DNA from: Formicarius rufipectus
Lineage: Eukaryota > Chordata > Aves > Passeriformes > Formicariidae
Direction of reading: 5' to 3'
Length of the DNA: 64,000 nucleotides
NCBI GenBank assembly: GCA_013399695.1
Contig: VXAU01000760.1
Coordinates: 3,201,602 to 3,265,601, forward strand
The notes below the pieces were generated by a model that saw only the letters and a program-made list of their open reading frames with translations, was not told the origin of the DNA and made no database searches. A program made the position numbers and the translations under genes. Shown one piece after another: positions 1-14,838 of this stretch (its first letter is position 1; the number at the start of each line of letters is the position of its first letter).

Positions 1-3000
1 AGGCATTGTTTAAGCCTGACATTAACACGTTAATTTGATGCTGAACACAGAACCTGTTAAAAAAAAGGTGAGGAGATGAGAAGAACTCTGGTTATACAGT
101 GCATCCCTCACCAGTGGAGAGTTGTTCCCAACATTTCTCTGCCCTTTTAAACCTTTCACAAGATCACTTCTTAGAGTGATGGTTCCTCATAGCCTAAATT
201 TTTTTGGCTCAATTTCATGAAGGGTATTTGTTCCTAATATTGCACCCTTCAGCCATCCTAAAAGTCCTCTCTCTTCTCAACATTCAGACCTTTGCAGTAT
301 GCAAGACAGTTCACATTGTCTTTAGTCATTGTTTCCTCATTCAGATATTTCTTTTGGAAAATAAATTTGGCAGAGACCAGAAGACAGCTCTATTACCATC
401 AAGCCTCCAGTGACTGCAACTGGAAAAAGAAAAGCTCCTTAGTTAAGTACTTCAATGTGCAAATAACACATTTTGGAGTTAACAGCAATCCCCACAGTGA
501 TGACTCTCAGAAGCTCTGTACACGGAAATCTCGCTCCAGGACAGAGAAGGAGCTTTAACCAGCCTAGGAACTGAGGAGGAAGATAGTGCGTTCTCATCAC
601 CAAAGTATGCGTTGGATTATTTGAAGATACTCCTGGCTCAGACATCAAGTTATTATGTGATCTCCTGTGCCTGTTTCCCTATCAAATTCATTTATGGGAA
701 CTTGGCTTCTTCTTTTTCCCTATTAGTCTTTCCTATGAGTCTCAGATACCAACCCTTGGGGAAAAGGATACCACAAAGTTCAAAATGCCTTGAGCCCTAA
801 AATCATCAGCTCATGTAACACATACACAGTTCAAATACTGAAGGAATTAAAAACATCATCAAGCTCACTTGATGTGGAAGAAGCAAAACACTTCCCAAAC
901 TCATGGAAGAAGGTATTTCAAAAGTCTGTAGGGTAGTGCTACCATTCCAGGGTTCACTGGGAAGTGAACAGGAGAATGGAAACATGGCAAACAGTGTGAT
1001 GGACTGCTTCCTTGCTCTCCATCCAGCACATGAGCTGGGCTGTGACTAGAGTAGCTTGTTTGGAATCACTCTTGGGGCAAATTTCAGCACCCTGTGCTCA
1101 GTTGGTATGATACTGACAGAGGAGTTTGGAGGAGATGATAAGAAACACTTGATTTCCCTAACCACTAAACAGCTCCAGCAACCACAATGCTCACCAGAAT
1201 CTAAACCCCAAGGTAAATTCTGTATGAGTTTACAGCACCCATCCCTGCTCGCTCACCACTTCCTACAGACAGTGTGTCTACTGTTGGCATCAGCTCCCAA
1301 AACCAGCCACAGGTTTTTTGTCATGACACAGTTTACACAGGGACATCTGGACAAACTGCAAGAAATTGCTGCTAGATTTTCAAAGCTGCAGGGGAAGAAA
1401 ACCAGAACAACTTTCCACAGGCCAAAGGGAGATTTATCCGCTCTCTTATTTTCCAGGGCTACAAAGTGAAAATAGGAACTAGTTTTGACAGAGGTGAACC
1501 TCTTGTGGCAGAGGCACAGGGACATACCAGCAATGCCCTTGGACTGTTTCTGGAGTTCCTGATCCTGGTCATTCACAGCTGAACATACGTGCCAAAATAT
1601 TTTTCAGGAACTGAAAACTATGCCAGAACTGACTAGCATGAATGGGTTTACCACCCCAGGGAGATGGGTCTGTGCTTGAGAAAGTGTTTCAGAACAGAGA
1701 TTTTTTCCTCATCAACATCTGCCTTCCAGACCGTTTTGGTTTAGCTTCAGCCAATCTTTCCTAAGCCTACGATTGTTTGGTTAGAGCAGTATAAGGAACT
1801 CTGGAAAAACCTTTGACAGCCTTTGTACCTCTCTGAGTTAAAACACTGAGGTTCAAGTAAAATGAGTTAATCTACGGATTATTTCTTATCACTTCTGACA
1901 CTGAACCGCCTAATGCCGTACGATGAGAGATAAGTCAGAGCCAAGTGCCCAGTACAGTCTCCTCAACCACACTACAGTGACTCCTTTTCCTGTATTATTT
2001 TACTACCTTCTTTTCTGCATTCTGTGAGAGCCTAAGCTTAATTTTACAGAAGTACACAGTTTTAAGGATGAACTGGATAATATCTCTTGCTCTCATACTA
2101 GTCTTTCTCTGTTTAATTCATAAACTATCATGTGAAAACTTTGCAAAAATTGCCTTCTCTACCAAAAAGACTTTCAAGTTTACTTCAACATTGTTGTTGA
2201 CTAGCTTGAAACTCAATAGCAGCCCACTAATATGAACAATTATAACACCTTCTCCTACACTATGTCTATCAAAAACATTATTATCCCATAGCTTTATGTT
2301 TATACCCAATTATTTATATAAAAAGGAGGAAAACCATAAAGAATGCCTCTCACCTTTTGGTAGATTTACAATGGGAAACTGAGTTCTTTCTTCAAAGTTC
2401 TGTGTAGGAAGAAACTCATTTGTCTCTGCTCTGAAATGAAAGCACACATTACCCCTCTAATCAATCATGTCCTTTGTATTTATCTAGTTTGGTATGGTTT
2501 ATGTTTTCATTATACCCTTTTTATTGTAAGGTATTCGGACTCCTATGTGTAGTCAAAGGTAGTTTATCAATGCAGAAGTAGTACTGGTATCAATCAATAG
2601 CTTGTGTCAAGAGGCAGCACTGTTATTACTGCTCAGTGACCAGGACCACTGAGTCAACGAGGTGCGTATCTCTACGAAGGCCTCTATGAAACTGGTTAGA
2701 TTTACAAATATCAAAGTACAGTGGTGAGATCTTTTGAATTGGTAAATCAGAATAACTTTGCAGAACCTATTCCAGTTCAGTATGGGGGTTCTTGGCACAA
2801 GAACACTCATGACTGTTCTTTATACACCTTCCTACAATATGCATAAAAGATGCTGTACTGCCTTAATATTTGTGATCAAAACTAAAGGACTGTTATATAA
2901 ATTTTATATATTTCTACTGCCATTAGTAGAACAACAAGAGCAGAAAACAATTCTAACAAAGACAAATCATGTGCCATATGGACACAAAATTGCAATAAAA

Positions 3001-6000
3001 ATTAGCCTCTCCAAGTTAACTGACTCATCTGTAAAGACATTATGTACCAAAAGTAATAATTTTAATGAAGAAAGGAAGAATAAACCTCTACATTAGAACT
3101 GAAAACAAACAGTAGTGAAAGCAGTAAATTGAGCTAATAAGGTCCAGCAAAAACATGAATCATCCAACCCAAAAGATTATATTTGAAAAACATTGAGTGA
3201 GAATATGCAACAAAGACGAGACAAAGTAAACATTTCAAGTAGAACAGATGCTGCAAAACTAATTATATGTTAATCAAGGTCTCAAGAGAAAAAGTATCAA
3301 TATATTGTCAAGTATCAAAGCAGTTGCATCTGGTTTGGGACAACAGAATTTGCAAAAATCCCACCTGAAAATCCAGCCACAGAGGAGATGCAGGTACAGC
3401 CTATGCCAATAATTCCTGTATGAGATCTCTAGCTAGCTGGTTGATGGTGTCTAGCAGAGTATCTAAATTAATGAATGCAAACATTCACTTATTCATAAAT
3501 AATTTCCAGGTGCATCATTTGCTGCCACAGTCTTCATATCAGAAAGGGAGTGCAGAACTTTGTCTCTCCACTCTATACTTTCCAATCCAGAAAACCAAAG
3601 ATAGACCACAGTCTTCAGCCCTCATGTGTTACAGCAGCAATGTTAAACATGCACAACCAAGGAAAATTCTTGTCCAGTAATAGATGAAGTCTAATCCATG
3701 AGGCCTGAGCAGTGCATATTTAAGTCAGGAATTAGCACTCAACATGAGTAATGCCTCCAAAAATGGAACCTCAGAAGAGAAAAACATTAAAACAGTGCAA
3801 AATTTTCGTGGTTCAGTTAAAGATGTTAACAAGTATTTACACAAATATGAATTTTCAGAGCCTTGGAAATTTAAAAACTCATTCAGATGGTTACAATTAT
3901 GTTTATCTATGATTATGAAACAGACAAAGCAAAGTTGTGCTTCAGCAGGGCATAACTCAGTTTCATCAGTTTATGGAACCAGAACCTGGACTGGCGTGTA
4001 GCTCTGATGCAACATTAGATTTTTAACCTGAGGAAATTAAATTCTCCTTTTCATAATCCTGCTATGATTATGTACTCTAAATTACAAATAACTAAGACAG
4101 TCCTCACAACTGGAAATACAGAAGACTGATGTCTGACCCGTCCTACCTAAGAGCCTGAAAAATAATTTCCCTCCTAAAACTGATTTTTACAAGAAGCAAT
4201 AATGAGAGAGTTGTGATCAAGCAGAAACTTTACAATATACACAGCAAATTCCCATCAGGGTTTGATGTTCCTCAGAAAGTAGAAAGCATTTTTCTTTTCC
4301 TAATTTTTTTCTGCTAAGAGAATTCAGTCTCCCTCCCTTTTTCAGTAATCATAGAAAAATGGCTTTTTCTCAGTTTCACATTCGCCACAGCAGAGGCTCA
4401 GCCAATAAATTCAGAGAGTAAGTCTCATAGTAAGAACACAGCAAAAGCCAACTATGGATATTTCAAAGAAGGAAGTGGAAAAAGACTGGGCTAAACTAGT
4501 TTAAAGACTAATTCTGACCTCTAACCATAATGAATTTTGAATACTAATTAGAGTGAAGCTGAGCAATGCACACAGCTGGAGCAAAAAGTATCCTGTTGGC
4601 CATGCTTATGCTCTCTACAGACACACATTCATACACACTCATACAAACATATTTAGAGAAAGCACAAATGTGAACAGGGCTTCATTACTATTCTAAGCCT
4701 TCTTTAGTTAAATTTCACAATGTTAAAAAAAGAAAAAGCAGCCACAAAGCTGCAAATCTGTCAGACAAACCTGTAAAAAACAGTCAATCCGGTACAACAC
4801 TAAACTTTGATGAAGCTTTCAGCTCTATTCTGCTACTTTTAAATATTGTACTTGTAACTGACTGGCACTTGAAACCCTTGATTCACACAAGTGGCCTGGT
4901 AAAACACAAATAACACTAATTAAATACCATAGCTAATTTAGTCACGTCTTGTAAGCTAAATGAAAAAACACATCTAGTGCATGAACTTGTACATGAAAAG
5001 TCATCTCTCTGTAATAAAACTTTTTTTTTAACCTCCTGAGCTGGACCCAGCTGCTTTTCAAACATCTATAACAAACTTTGTGCCAAATGAACTGCTTATA
5101 TATTTTTCTAAACAAGCCCCACTTTACTTTTTCCCATCAGTCCAGACAGATGGCAAGTAAAGAAAACACTTCAGTGTCAATCTGGTGGAGACCGTCACAG
5201 AAGTGCTTTTGCCAAGAAAAAACAGACTAAACATTAATGAGGCCAAATAGAGAAGCTTGTTTTACAGGCTGGAGGTACTAGATTTCTCTGGACTCACAGA
5301 AACTCAATAGTAGCTTTAAAGTGCTTGCAAGGAAACACTTCTCTTTCCTGCAGCACGTAGCAACCGTGTTCTAACTGGGCTAACAATGTTCAGTGCACAC
5401 CAAAAAGGATGGGTATTACATTTCAGAAAACATTGGCAAGGAAGTGGTTATTTTTTCTTCCCCCCACACACACCTTGGTGTACACAAAAGTTTTGGCACC
5501 CTTGTAACAAGTATATTTTCCACTACAAAGAATGAATTTTGTGGAATTTGCCTACAATGTTACAAAGTAAGTCACTCCTGTTGAAAGAATTCACTGTCAA
5601 GCTTTTGAACACTATCTGAAATTATACCACATTGGTACACATGTATTGACGCCAGTCTAAACTTTCTTGCATCTGCTTTTATACATGTATCTAATAATGC
5701 CAAGAAAAAGGAAAGAAGATTTGGGAAGATCCAAAATAAGAATTCTCTTTGACATGGTGTTAGATTTTTGCCCACAAGATATTATTCAAGTTTGCATTAT
5801 CTAGTATGTCTTGCACCTGAGATGCAATTCCCTCCAAGTACAGCACTTTCAATGCTTATCACTTGCTAAGACCTGGCCAAATACAGAAATCACTGAAGCA
5901 AAATGAGTATGAGTGTAGTATAAAAATTTGTGATAGCCTCAGGAGGTTTCAGACAGGTTGGTTAGACCCTTGGCATCCAGGCTCCCTCGACAGCAGAAGG

Positions 6001-8340
6001 GTCAGTTAAGCAAGAAGTACAGAATGTATAAAACCGTTTTAAAACAGACACATTCACTTTAAAACTTTATCGCAGAACTGTCAGCAGTTATCTACATGTC
6101 TCAAACTTGGGGCTTTATGTAGAAAACAATTTCTTAAGACACTTAGACACTGTTTTTAATGGTAAGTTTTAGATTCTCTTTCCTATGAAGGGAGAAGGCT
6201 GCTTGGTAATCTAATTCTTTTTTTAATGCATCTAAACACCATGAAAAAAGAGGAAGCACAAAGGTCCATGCAGTTTTCACATTTACATTGCCTTCTTCAG
6301 TGAATGCTGCAGGTGCTGTTGTGTCAGGAGAGACATGCAGAGTATCTTGAATTATCAAGACAGAACTGCATCGAGCAGTTTCCAGTGGTAGAAAGATCCA
6401 AAGATTAAATGGACTCACTATATTACATTTCTCACTGCTTTCATCTTTTGTTCTTCAGCACTTCTTTTGTAATGTTCTTTCCTCATCTTTTCTTTTTTAA
6501 GGCAATGGCTTGTATTTTCCAAAGATGTCTAACTATTTGAGGTTGAATTTCAAAGTTCCATTTCCTCTTCCATACATCTTAAGCAGTGGTCCAGATTTCA
6601 AGGAGGACAGCATGTCAGATGAGAAACATACGGACATCCAAACTGCTGTGTGATGATCACTGTTGGAGGCTGTGGTAAAATTTGGTGGAAGTGTAGGTCT
6701 TTAGAAAAGTTTTACCCTGTTAATACTGAAAATTATTTTTACATCTAAAGAACCATGAACAGACTGAATTATTTGCCCTCACTAGCTCATTATGGTGTTG
6801 GTTTGCCTTATTTCCCCACAAGATTAATTAGTTTATCAGTGTATTCACCAGACACTGCAATTTCATGCCAAAGCAGATACAAGTCTAAAGAAAAGGATCT
6901 AAAGATACAGATAAATAATCAGGGATCAGTTTCAAAGATATATCCAGAAGACAAAGCTTCAAAAGATGCTGTTAACTAGATTGCTTTGTGGTAAGGACAT
7001 TCAGTAAACAGATTATCTCTAATAAGCTTATCCTGTATTAAACCACTAAGGAGTTGATGCTGTGATAAGACAGTTTTCAAAGGCAATGAATTATAGACAT
7101 GCAATCACAGGCAGGGAGCAGAGCAAGCTTTCCCTTCTCCCACAGTGCTCCTCAGTGGCTCCCTGCACATTCCCTAACCACAGGTGAACAAAGACAGGCA
7201 GGTTGGTGCACCAGTAGGTCGCTCTGGTAAAGGCTGATCAAATGAAACATTAGAAAATCGTTAGATAAGACAAAAAACTCTCTGGTTTCAAAGCCACCTT
7301 CACCAACACACACTCAGATATCAACAAACACATCATTATAAGGGCAATAACTGCAAAACTCATCCAGTACCAGCAATATTATTTTCCTTGCACTAAAATT
7401 TTAAAATTAAGATAATTAAATGATCAAGAGTAAAGGGGCAAAAATTACATGAATGCAAGTTGCCAAAAAGACTAATTCAGTCAAATCTATGGTATTTACA
7501 ACCATTTTTTGAACTTGGAGATTAATTAATACTTGTGGAAGTCATGAGCCAGCTTCTAATTTTCATATTGGAAGAGGTCACACTGTTTCTGGGGCTCCCA
7601 AGTGTTTAGGTCTCAGAGAAATCCCTAGATAAACTGCATCTGAATTCTGAATACAAAATGCATCATCTAATTTGTTAAAAATGTTTCTATGAGTGAAATA
7701 AAGTCAGCATTGATACAACATCATTTGCTGTAAGCTATAAGGAAATCATTCCATCACTTCCAGCACCTGCCAACACACACTTGATTTATGAAAAGGTCAG
7801 GGAACAAAGAAATTCTCAAACCAGTAGAAAATATGTGAAATAATCAGAAGGATGTCTAGCTAATAAAAGATTACAAATGCTGGAAGCAGACAGGCACAAT
7901 AAAGAAAGGAGGCTGGTAAACAGAACGATTTGAGAAAGTTGAGGCAATTACCCATTAAGAAGTAAATTCTTGAGTCATGTTACAAATCAGCATGTCCTTC
8001 CAAATCTAAGTAGGAATGTGCCAATTAGCAGAGCGAGCATTCCAGTTCTGAGAATATCCGCCTGCAATGGCAAATCCTGGGAGGCAAAACCGCCAGGGTC
8101 AAGCTGTGGCCTCAGATGTGCTACCAGAGCTCCAGCCAGTCTTCAGGGTATCTCAGGCTGGTTGGGCACACAGCTCCAGTGATGGCTGAGACATTGGCTG
8201 TTATGCAAAGTGGTGAAAAACAGCTTAGTGTTTCCATAAGCTCTCACTATGTATTTGTCCACCCTCCAGAAAAAGCATGTTTGCTAAACACAAATCATGT
8301 AACCCTGTTGTCGTGGATAATGCATTAATTATACAGTTCT
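1..8340. other. AT-rich gene-free stretch
   Basis: I see no recognisable coding exon, RNA gene or repeat family here. Open frames are short (the longest is 137 codons stop to stop near 1056-1469 and starts at TTG), overlap on both strands and match no protein family I know. Only short homopolymers and loose CA-rich patches (for example around 4617-4650 and 5460-5475) break the pattern. It is most likely intron or intergenic DNA of a vertebrate. Small non-coding exons cannot be excluded by reading alone. Confidence 0.6.
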
Positions 8341-8600
8341 ACAATTAGCAGCTTCAATTTAAAAATAAAAAAAAAGTTCACAGGTTTGCAGGCTGTCACA
8401 AGAAAAATCCACAAAGTGTTTCTTTCTGTTTACTTAATTTGCTTGTGAAGTTGCTGTGGAAAGAGAAAAATAATGATGCGTAGGAAAAAAATCCTCCTGA
8501 GAATTCAGTCATTGATTAAAAAAATGTTAATTAAGAATGCCTTCAGAATGATATCTAATTTGGCATACAGGGAAAAAAGCATCTAAGAGAGAATTAAAGG
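8341..8600. promoter_or_regulatory. Candidate AT-rich regulatory element (weak)
   Basis: This stretch has the look of conserved non-coding vertebrate DNA. It carries a GTTTACTTAATT segment near 8430, CTGTCACA near 8391, and two homeodomain-like cores (TTGATTAA near 8513 and TTAATTAA near 8527) within about 150 bases. These motifs are common in AT-rich DNA, so the call is an inference from motif density only. No gene nearby can be named as its target. Confidence 0.15.
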
Positions 8601-11600
8601 CAAGTCCCATGATATACATGCTTTGGTTTGGATTAAACTGCTAAAAGCCTCAGACTTTAAACACTGTAGGGAGAGAAAAAAAAATTATTCTACATATACC
8701 AGAGGGAATATAAGCATTGTAGGGAAAAACTCTATACAATGTGATAGCTTATAATTGCAAAGACAGTAGAAATAAGAAGCTTAATAAATCACTTTTCTTC
8801 CAGTGCTTTTTTCCTTTTCGGCTAAGCACTTATTTAAATTTTAACTGCAGTATAACAAAACTTTATTCTGCAAACCTCAGTTTGGCAAATTGTTGGAGAA
8901 TGAAATTCTGATCTATAAAGTAACAAACTCAAAACCTAGATATCTAAAATGACAAGACACACTCAGGCATTTTAAATCCAGAGCTGGTAGGTTGGGTCTA
9001 ATTTTTTCCATCACACTCTTTACCTTCAGCACACTTGGGACAACATGAATTCCCTTCCCCATGATGGGAATATATCAATAAACACTATCAAGATCCATGA
9101 GCTGACTGATTACCCAGAGTGGAAGGAAAGGGTGAACATGCTGACACACATAGGATGTGGATTTGTGTTTGTCAGTGTATATAAAGGATCTATACAAGCA
9201 GATAAGTACAAGCTGGGAGTATTTGAACATAATTCCACTGCTCTCCCAAATATTACATTAACACAGTACTGTAACAAGATGATTAATAGCCTCTTGCACA
9301 CATTGGTTACCACACACCACATCATGCTGACAATCCATACACATTGCACAAGCAAAAAAGGAAATGGCTGATGTAGAAAACATTCCAAGGGTTTCATATT
9401 TGTGGAATTTCTCTTTTGCATTAGCCAATTCCTTTATTTCAGTAATTCACAAAGAGGTTACACATGCATCCTGAAAGGGCAGACTCAGCCAAAACAAAAC
9501 GCTCAAGTGAGCATCTTTATTTAGCATCATAGATATAAAAAAAGTTCCAACCGTGCCAGCATATGCTCAGTATTAAGTAGAAATGTGTCCCAGATTTTTT
9601 TTTTCTTCCTAAAAAGTGGGCAATGCAGCCACAGAAGGGGCTGTCCAAGGAAACTCTGTATATATTCCCTCAACGTGGGTTTCTGTGGAAATTCTATCAG
9701 CAACTCTGTCTGGTTTCTCACAGTGATTCATCCACCATGCTGGCCCAGGAGGCCAGAATGATGCAAACTAATCTGGAACTTTCAAGGAAGCATAAGAAGC
9801 ATTGGCATGAAGCTCTCATCAAATTTCATATATTATCTAACTTGTTTACACCCGTCCAAAATCCCCCACATCAACTTCACATTTTAAGCACAGGTAAACA
9901 TTCCCTGCTGACCATTAACTACTGCCAAAATAACAACTGCTGCATATGCTAATACTCTTTTTGAGAGTATCAGTGGCCTCTGGGGAAGCAACCAAACAGA
10001 GATGCTAATATTGTTTATAAAGCCTGGGAACAGCCAAATCAAGACCTTTGAATCCAAATAACCCTAAACTTTGAGCTCAGAAAAAGAATACAAGTCACAT
10101 TTTATTTCCAGATCTAGATCCTTCCTTCAGTGAGCTGAGCACAAACCAGATCCCATTATCTTTCCTTTCACTAACAGCAAATACTGCTGTACTGGGGGTC
10201 CTGAGTTTGTGCAAATCTCTGCCTTTGAGGATTTGAGTTCTCAAACTCATACAGTGACTTAGCAGATCTGTGGGTAGGTATAAACATTTCTCTCATAATG
10301 TCATTTAAGGAAGTGAGAAAACTTTTAAGAGTAAGGGCACCTTTAACTGAGTTGCATAAAGTATTTTCAGTGCAAGAAAATGTAGCTAAAATACACTTGT
10401 TAAGGGGGAAAAAAAGTGGAAATCTCCAAATTCCATATGCAAAAAATGCCAAATTAGAAGCATTCTGGGGGCAAACTCTCCTATGCATCTACATTCTTTA
10501 GCAGTATTTTGGATACATACAGGAAATTTCAGTGCAAACTCAGCCAGTATAAGATCCCTCAGAACTGCCACAGTGCTAGTGGTTTATCAAGCACCCAAAA
10601 TAAAAATATTTGACTCCTTTGTCACTTTGAACATATGAAAACACTAGGGGGGAAGAGGAATCACACTCAAAAAAACTCCAAATTTGTCAACTTTTTAAAA
10701 AAATATCAGACATTAAAAACATCAGTAAGGAAGTTAAGAAGCTTAGAGTATGAAAATGAGACTCTTTTTCCTCAGTTAAGGTCTTCAGATCTCTGAAGAG
10801 TATTTTATAATGCTATTTGCACTATAATTTCTTTTAATGCTCCTCATCACATGTGTTGCCTCATCTATATTCCTATACCAGCAGAGACACAACCATAGAT
10901 TACAATAATCCCTGTACACCTTAGGACTGGAGACTTTCAAGCAAGCAATTATTTCTCCATGGTTTAAATATACACATAGAAAGCAACCATAAAACTCCTT
11001 GTTAATGCTGTATTTGTTCTTTCTCTTTAATTTATTCAGATGTCTAAGAATAGCATACAAATATGCTATATATAAAGAGATTCAAATGTATGCAAATGTA
11101 TATACACATCTTTACACAAATACAGCTGAGGTTGGATAGATGTGAGCCAGCAGAATGGATAAGAAAAATATAGCTGCCAGCTTCCCCTAAAGTAGAGTTC
11201 CCAATGGCACAGGAAAAACATGAACTAGTCAGCATCTCCAAATTGTGAGCACTGTTCCTGGTGAAAACTGCCTTTTTCAGTGCCAAGACTCCCACTGCAC
11301 TTATGTCATTATCAAGGTGGTTTAATATTCTCTATAATTCTACAAACAAAGGGGAAGGAAAAGGCAAGGATTTGTCTAGAGTTTTATGTTATTTAAGGAA
11401 TTGTTCAGCTTTTAGAAGAAAAAATAAATATTTTTTTAATTTATTTGTTTTACATTGTTAGTGTTACTTATTTACTTAGTTCTTTTGGTTGCCTTCCCAC
11501 AGTCAAGAGGACAGGAGGCTACACCAGCTAGGAGCACAATAGGAACCACAAAGGCTGGATCATGGGTTACATGATGCCCTGCTAGCATAAGAAAGATCTA

Positions 11601-13397
11601 CTTCAGAAGTTCTCTGATACTTAGGGGAAGACACCACCGCTGTCACTCCTCTGAAAATACCACATGCATCTGCCACACACCTACCTGCTGGCATCCCTCA
11701 CATCACCAGCAGCTTTGTTCTCTTTACTTCGGCATCTCATTCCTTCACTGCTGCTTTTCAAATGGGCCATCAGGAGGATCCCTTCCTTTGCCACTTTTAT
11801 TCTGCTTTTAAAGCCATTCTGAAACTCAACATGATTCAGACACAGTCTTTTTTTGTATTCCTAAACTGGTTACCTGAACAGCAAACAAATCCCATTACCT
11901 CTAAATTCTGTTGTTCTGTGGAGTATGCCATACATTAGAGCTAATCTCAGAGATATAGGAGAGATCTCACAAGGTTGTTCCCTGACTGTTGAGACTCATG
12001 TGCCAATACGCAATATAAAGGAAATGCCAAACCACTTGCTGTTTAGCACCTTTTGAATGAAAAAAAAAAAAAAACATGATTAAAAGGAGGATAAATATTT
12101 CCATCCCCTGTTCTCACCATTCCCCTTCTTACCTTGTCCCAAACCTCAGCAAATTTTTCACAAGCAGAAACAGCAGTGACACTAATTTTGTGAACATGAA
12201 CACACTGAGTCAGCAAAACATAGTGCAAAACCTCTCTCTTCATGTTGTTTAGAATCAAACAACAGAGAAGGAGCCATGTGTCCTTTCCAAAGGGCACCTT
12301 CTGTTAGCAGAAAACAAAGCTCTTAGTATTAAACAAAGTTACTAAAGAGAGGGAGAAATAACTGTCCACATACCTCTTAGTCAAGCAAAGAGGTAGGAGC
12401 ATGAGGCAAAAAGAGGCCGTTCTCCCTCTCCCACAAACAGATTCTCCTCTTCCTGCCCTTCAGTAGCCAAGCCCACAGGTCTCTGCTGCTGCCTCTGTTG
12501 CCACACACAGGAAGACTGTAGGGCAGATAGTCCTTTCTGATGAAAAGTCATGTGCACCTACAGGACACCTGTCCCTAAGCAGTGCGTCCACAGTGCCAGG
12601 ACTGGCTAACAGGACCCAGCTTTGCCTGACACATTTGAACAACGCAACCACACATTCCATCCCTGGCACAGCATGGCCATCTCAGCCAGATGGGCAAAAC
12701 TCCTCAGACTCTGAGAGCAGTAAGGTAAAACCGCTAAAAGGGGCAGCAGCAGCAGCAACATCTTGTTTTCTTTGCTGGGATAACTATGGCTTTACAAGAT
12801 GTCATTTTGTGTTACAAAACAGCTTCAGGATCATGGACTGCCTGGGCACATGGTGGACTCTAGAATCCATTCTTGCTGTTAGAAAGCACAAAGTCATCAG
12901 TCAAAAAGCACTTACAAAAAGTAAGGCATATTTGAGAAAAATGACACTACAAGTCTCTCTGCTGAAACTGGAAAAATTGTAAATTCATTCCTTAAAACTG
13001 CTTTTTCCAAAGAAGTCAACAGCTTTGCTCTGCCCTCAACACACCTTCTAACAGGCATGCTCAGTGGCAAGGAAAAGCTGCTTTTAATCACCCAACTCCT
13101 TGGATTTGCTGTCCTGTGAGAAAAAGTGCTAAATGACTTTCAAACCTATGAAAGAAAACTGGGGGAGTAGTCACATTCCTCCACAAGTCCCATCACAAAT
13201 TCCTCCAAATGGAAAATGAAATAAAGCATTAAGGAAATTAAATTAAACTGAAAAGTTGAAATAAAAAATATTGAAAACAAACTTCTAAAGTCAGAAAGTG
13301 CAAAGGACCACAGATTTTTTTCAAAACTCTCTAAAAATGTTTCGACAAAAGGTTTGCCAAAATTATTTGGTACCAACAAATCTGTACTTTGGGGTGA
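8601..13397. other. AT-rich gene-free stretch
   Basis: No gene or repeat family is recognisable. It contains a small perfect inverted repeat at 11050-11069 (8-base arms, 4-base loop), an octamer-type ATGCAAAT at 11090-11097 and an A15 run at about 12060-12074. Open frames on both strands are short and unrelated to known families. Confidence 0.6.
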
Positions 13398-13921
13398 AAA
13401 ATAGAATGACCAAAAGCAGGCGTCTGGAACGCACTGATGATAACTTCCTTCTCCAAGTGCTAGAGGAGCCAACAAGGAGAGGTGCTATGTTGGACCTTAT
13501 TCTCACCAAATAGGGGCTGGTGGGAATGTGAAGCTCAGCCTGGGCTGCAGTGACCATGCCATGGTGGAGCTCAAGATCCCTGGGGCACTGAAGAGGGCAC
13601 ACAATAAGCTTCCTACCCTGGACTTCAGGAGGACAGATTTTGGCCTCTTCAGGGATCTGCTTGGCAAGAGTACCATGGAATAAAACTGTGGAGGGAAGAG
13701 AGGCCCAAGAAAGCTGGTTAATATTGAAGGATCACCTCCTCCAAGCTCAGGAGAGATGCATCCCAACAAAGAGGGCATAGGACAAAAACACCAGGAGGTT
13801 TGTGTGAATGAACAAAGAGCTCCTGGACAAAGCAACACAAAAGGGAAGCTTCCAGAGTGTGGAAGCAAGGACGGGAGCCTGGGAGGAATATAGAAAACTT
13901 GTCCAAGAAGCAAGGGACATT
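13398..13921 (+). mobile_element. CR1 LINE fragment (ORF2, endonuclease end to linker)
   Basis: This is a piece of a chicken-repeat-1 (CR1) non-LTR retrotransposon in plus orientation. Conceptual translation gives the distal endonuclease region, with the LLDLxLTN-type motif (here LDLILTK), a GCSDHAMVE segment carrying the SDH residues of the APE-type endonuclease, and then the linker with FRRTDFGLFRDLLGK and the WKQG-type stretch near 13861. The reading frame is broken several times: a TAG replaces the end of the LTN motif at 13511-13513, a one-base loss follows about 10 bases later, and more frame changes come after 13680. The reverse transcriptase domain and 3' end are missing, so the copy is dead and old. 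Its last part overlaps in content with the start of the CR1 fragment at 44776, so the two are separate insertions. Family assignment is firm; subfamily is not resolved. Confidence 0.92.
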
Positions 13922-14838
13922 TAAAAAATATTACACTCACTCTTCTTGTGAGAGCCAAAGCACTGGAGAACCATCATCAAGCTTACACCAGAAATGTAGT
14001 TTAGAATCACACGGAAGATTAGTATTTAGTGTGATTCCTGTTTTGACAAAAACACCTTTCCATATTCTCTAATCCTTTTTACAGTTCCCTAGCACACGTG
14101 CTGACAATTTTTGGGGCAAATTAGAGCACCAGCCTTTACCACTGTTACAACAACAGTTCATAGTTCCCTGTTTAGACTAAAAATACAATTTTGTTGATGC
14201 TGCATGAGCTGCATTTTAAGACTTCAGACTTCTGGGTACTGGCACATGCTTAATCACATGTTAAATCAGACAGTTGCATACTCCCATCTGTGCTACAGAA
14301 GACTAATCTATGTTGGGTAGGTAACAGTTTTATCTGACAAATATTTTTAGAACATAGCAGCTGAGCTACCATTTTTTACCATTTCCCAAGAGGTATTTGA
14401 CCTTAGGACCTCATGACATTCTGCAGCAGGTACTGTTTCCACAGATCCTGTGAACAGTGTTACAGAACTGACTTTTCTAAGAAAAATTTACCTTCCAATG
14501 CTTCAAAAATCATAGAAATGTTATTGGAAAACACATCCGTCAATTTTACATCAGTGTATTTAAGATTCTAGTGGATATTACAGTTCTACATGTTTTCACT
14601 TAGTTCAAAGCCATATGCCATAATTTCCATGGCATAGAAAAGCATTCAAGGAATCCCAAAGCAAGTACTAAAGTCACGTACACTACTGCTGGAGTGAGAG
14701 GAATGGGAATCAGGAGCACACCAGCCTTGACCTTGAAGACAGAGAAGACCAGTGCTGAGGTGTCACTGCATACACAACAATCCCAAATTATACTTACTGT
14801 AGGACACAGGTTACTTTTATGGGAACTCCAGTATTTAT
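13922..14838. other. No recognisable feature
   Basis: AT-rich DNA follows the CR1 fragment. I see no coding exon, RNA gene or repeat here. Confidence 0.55.

Noticed and set aside
9045..9421. 108-codon plus-strand frame and 103-codon minus-strand frame
   Set aside because: They overlap on opposite strands, neither has family resemblance, and no regulatory signals flank them.
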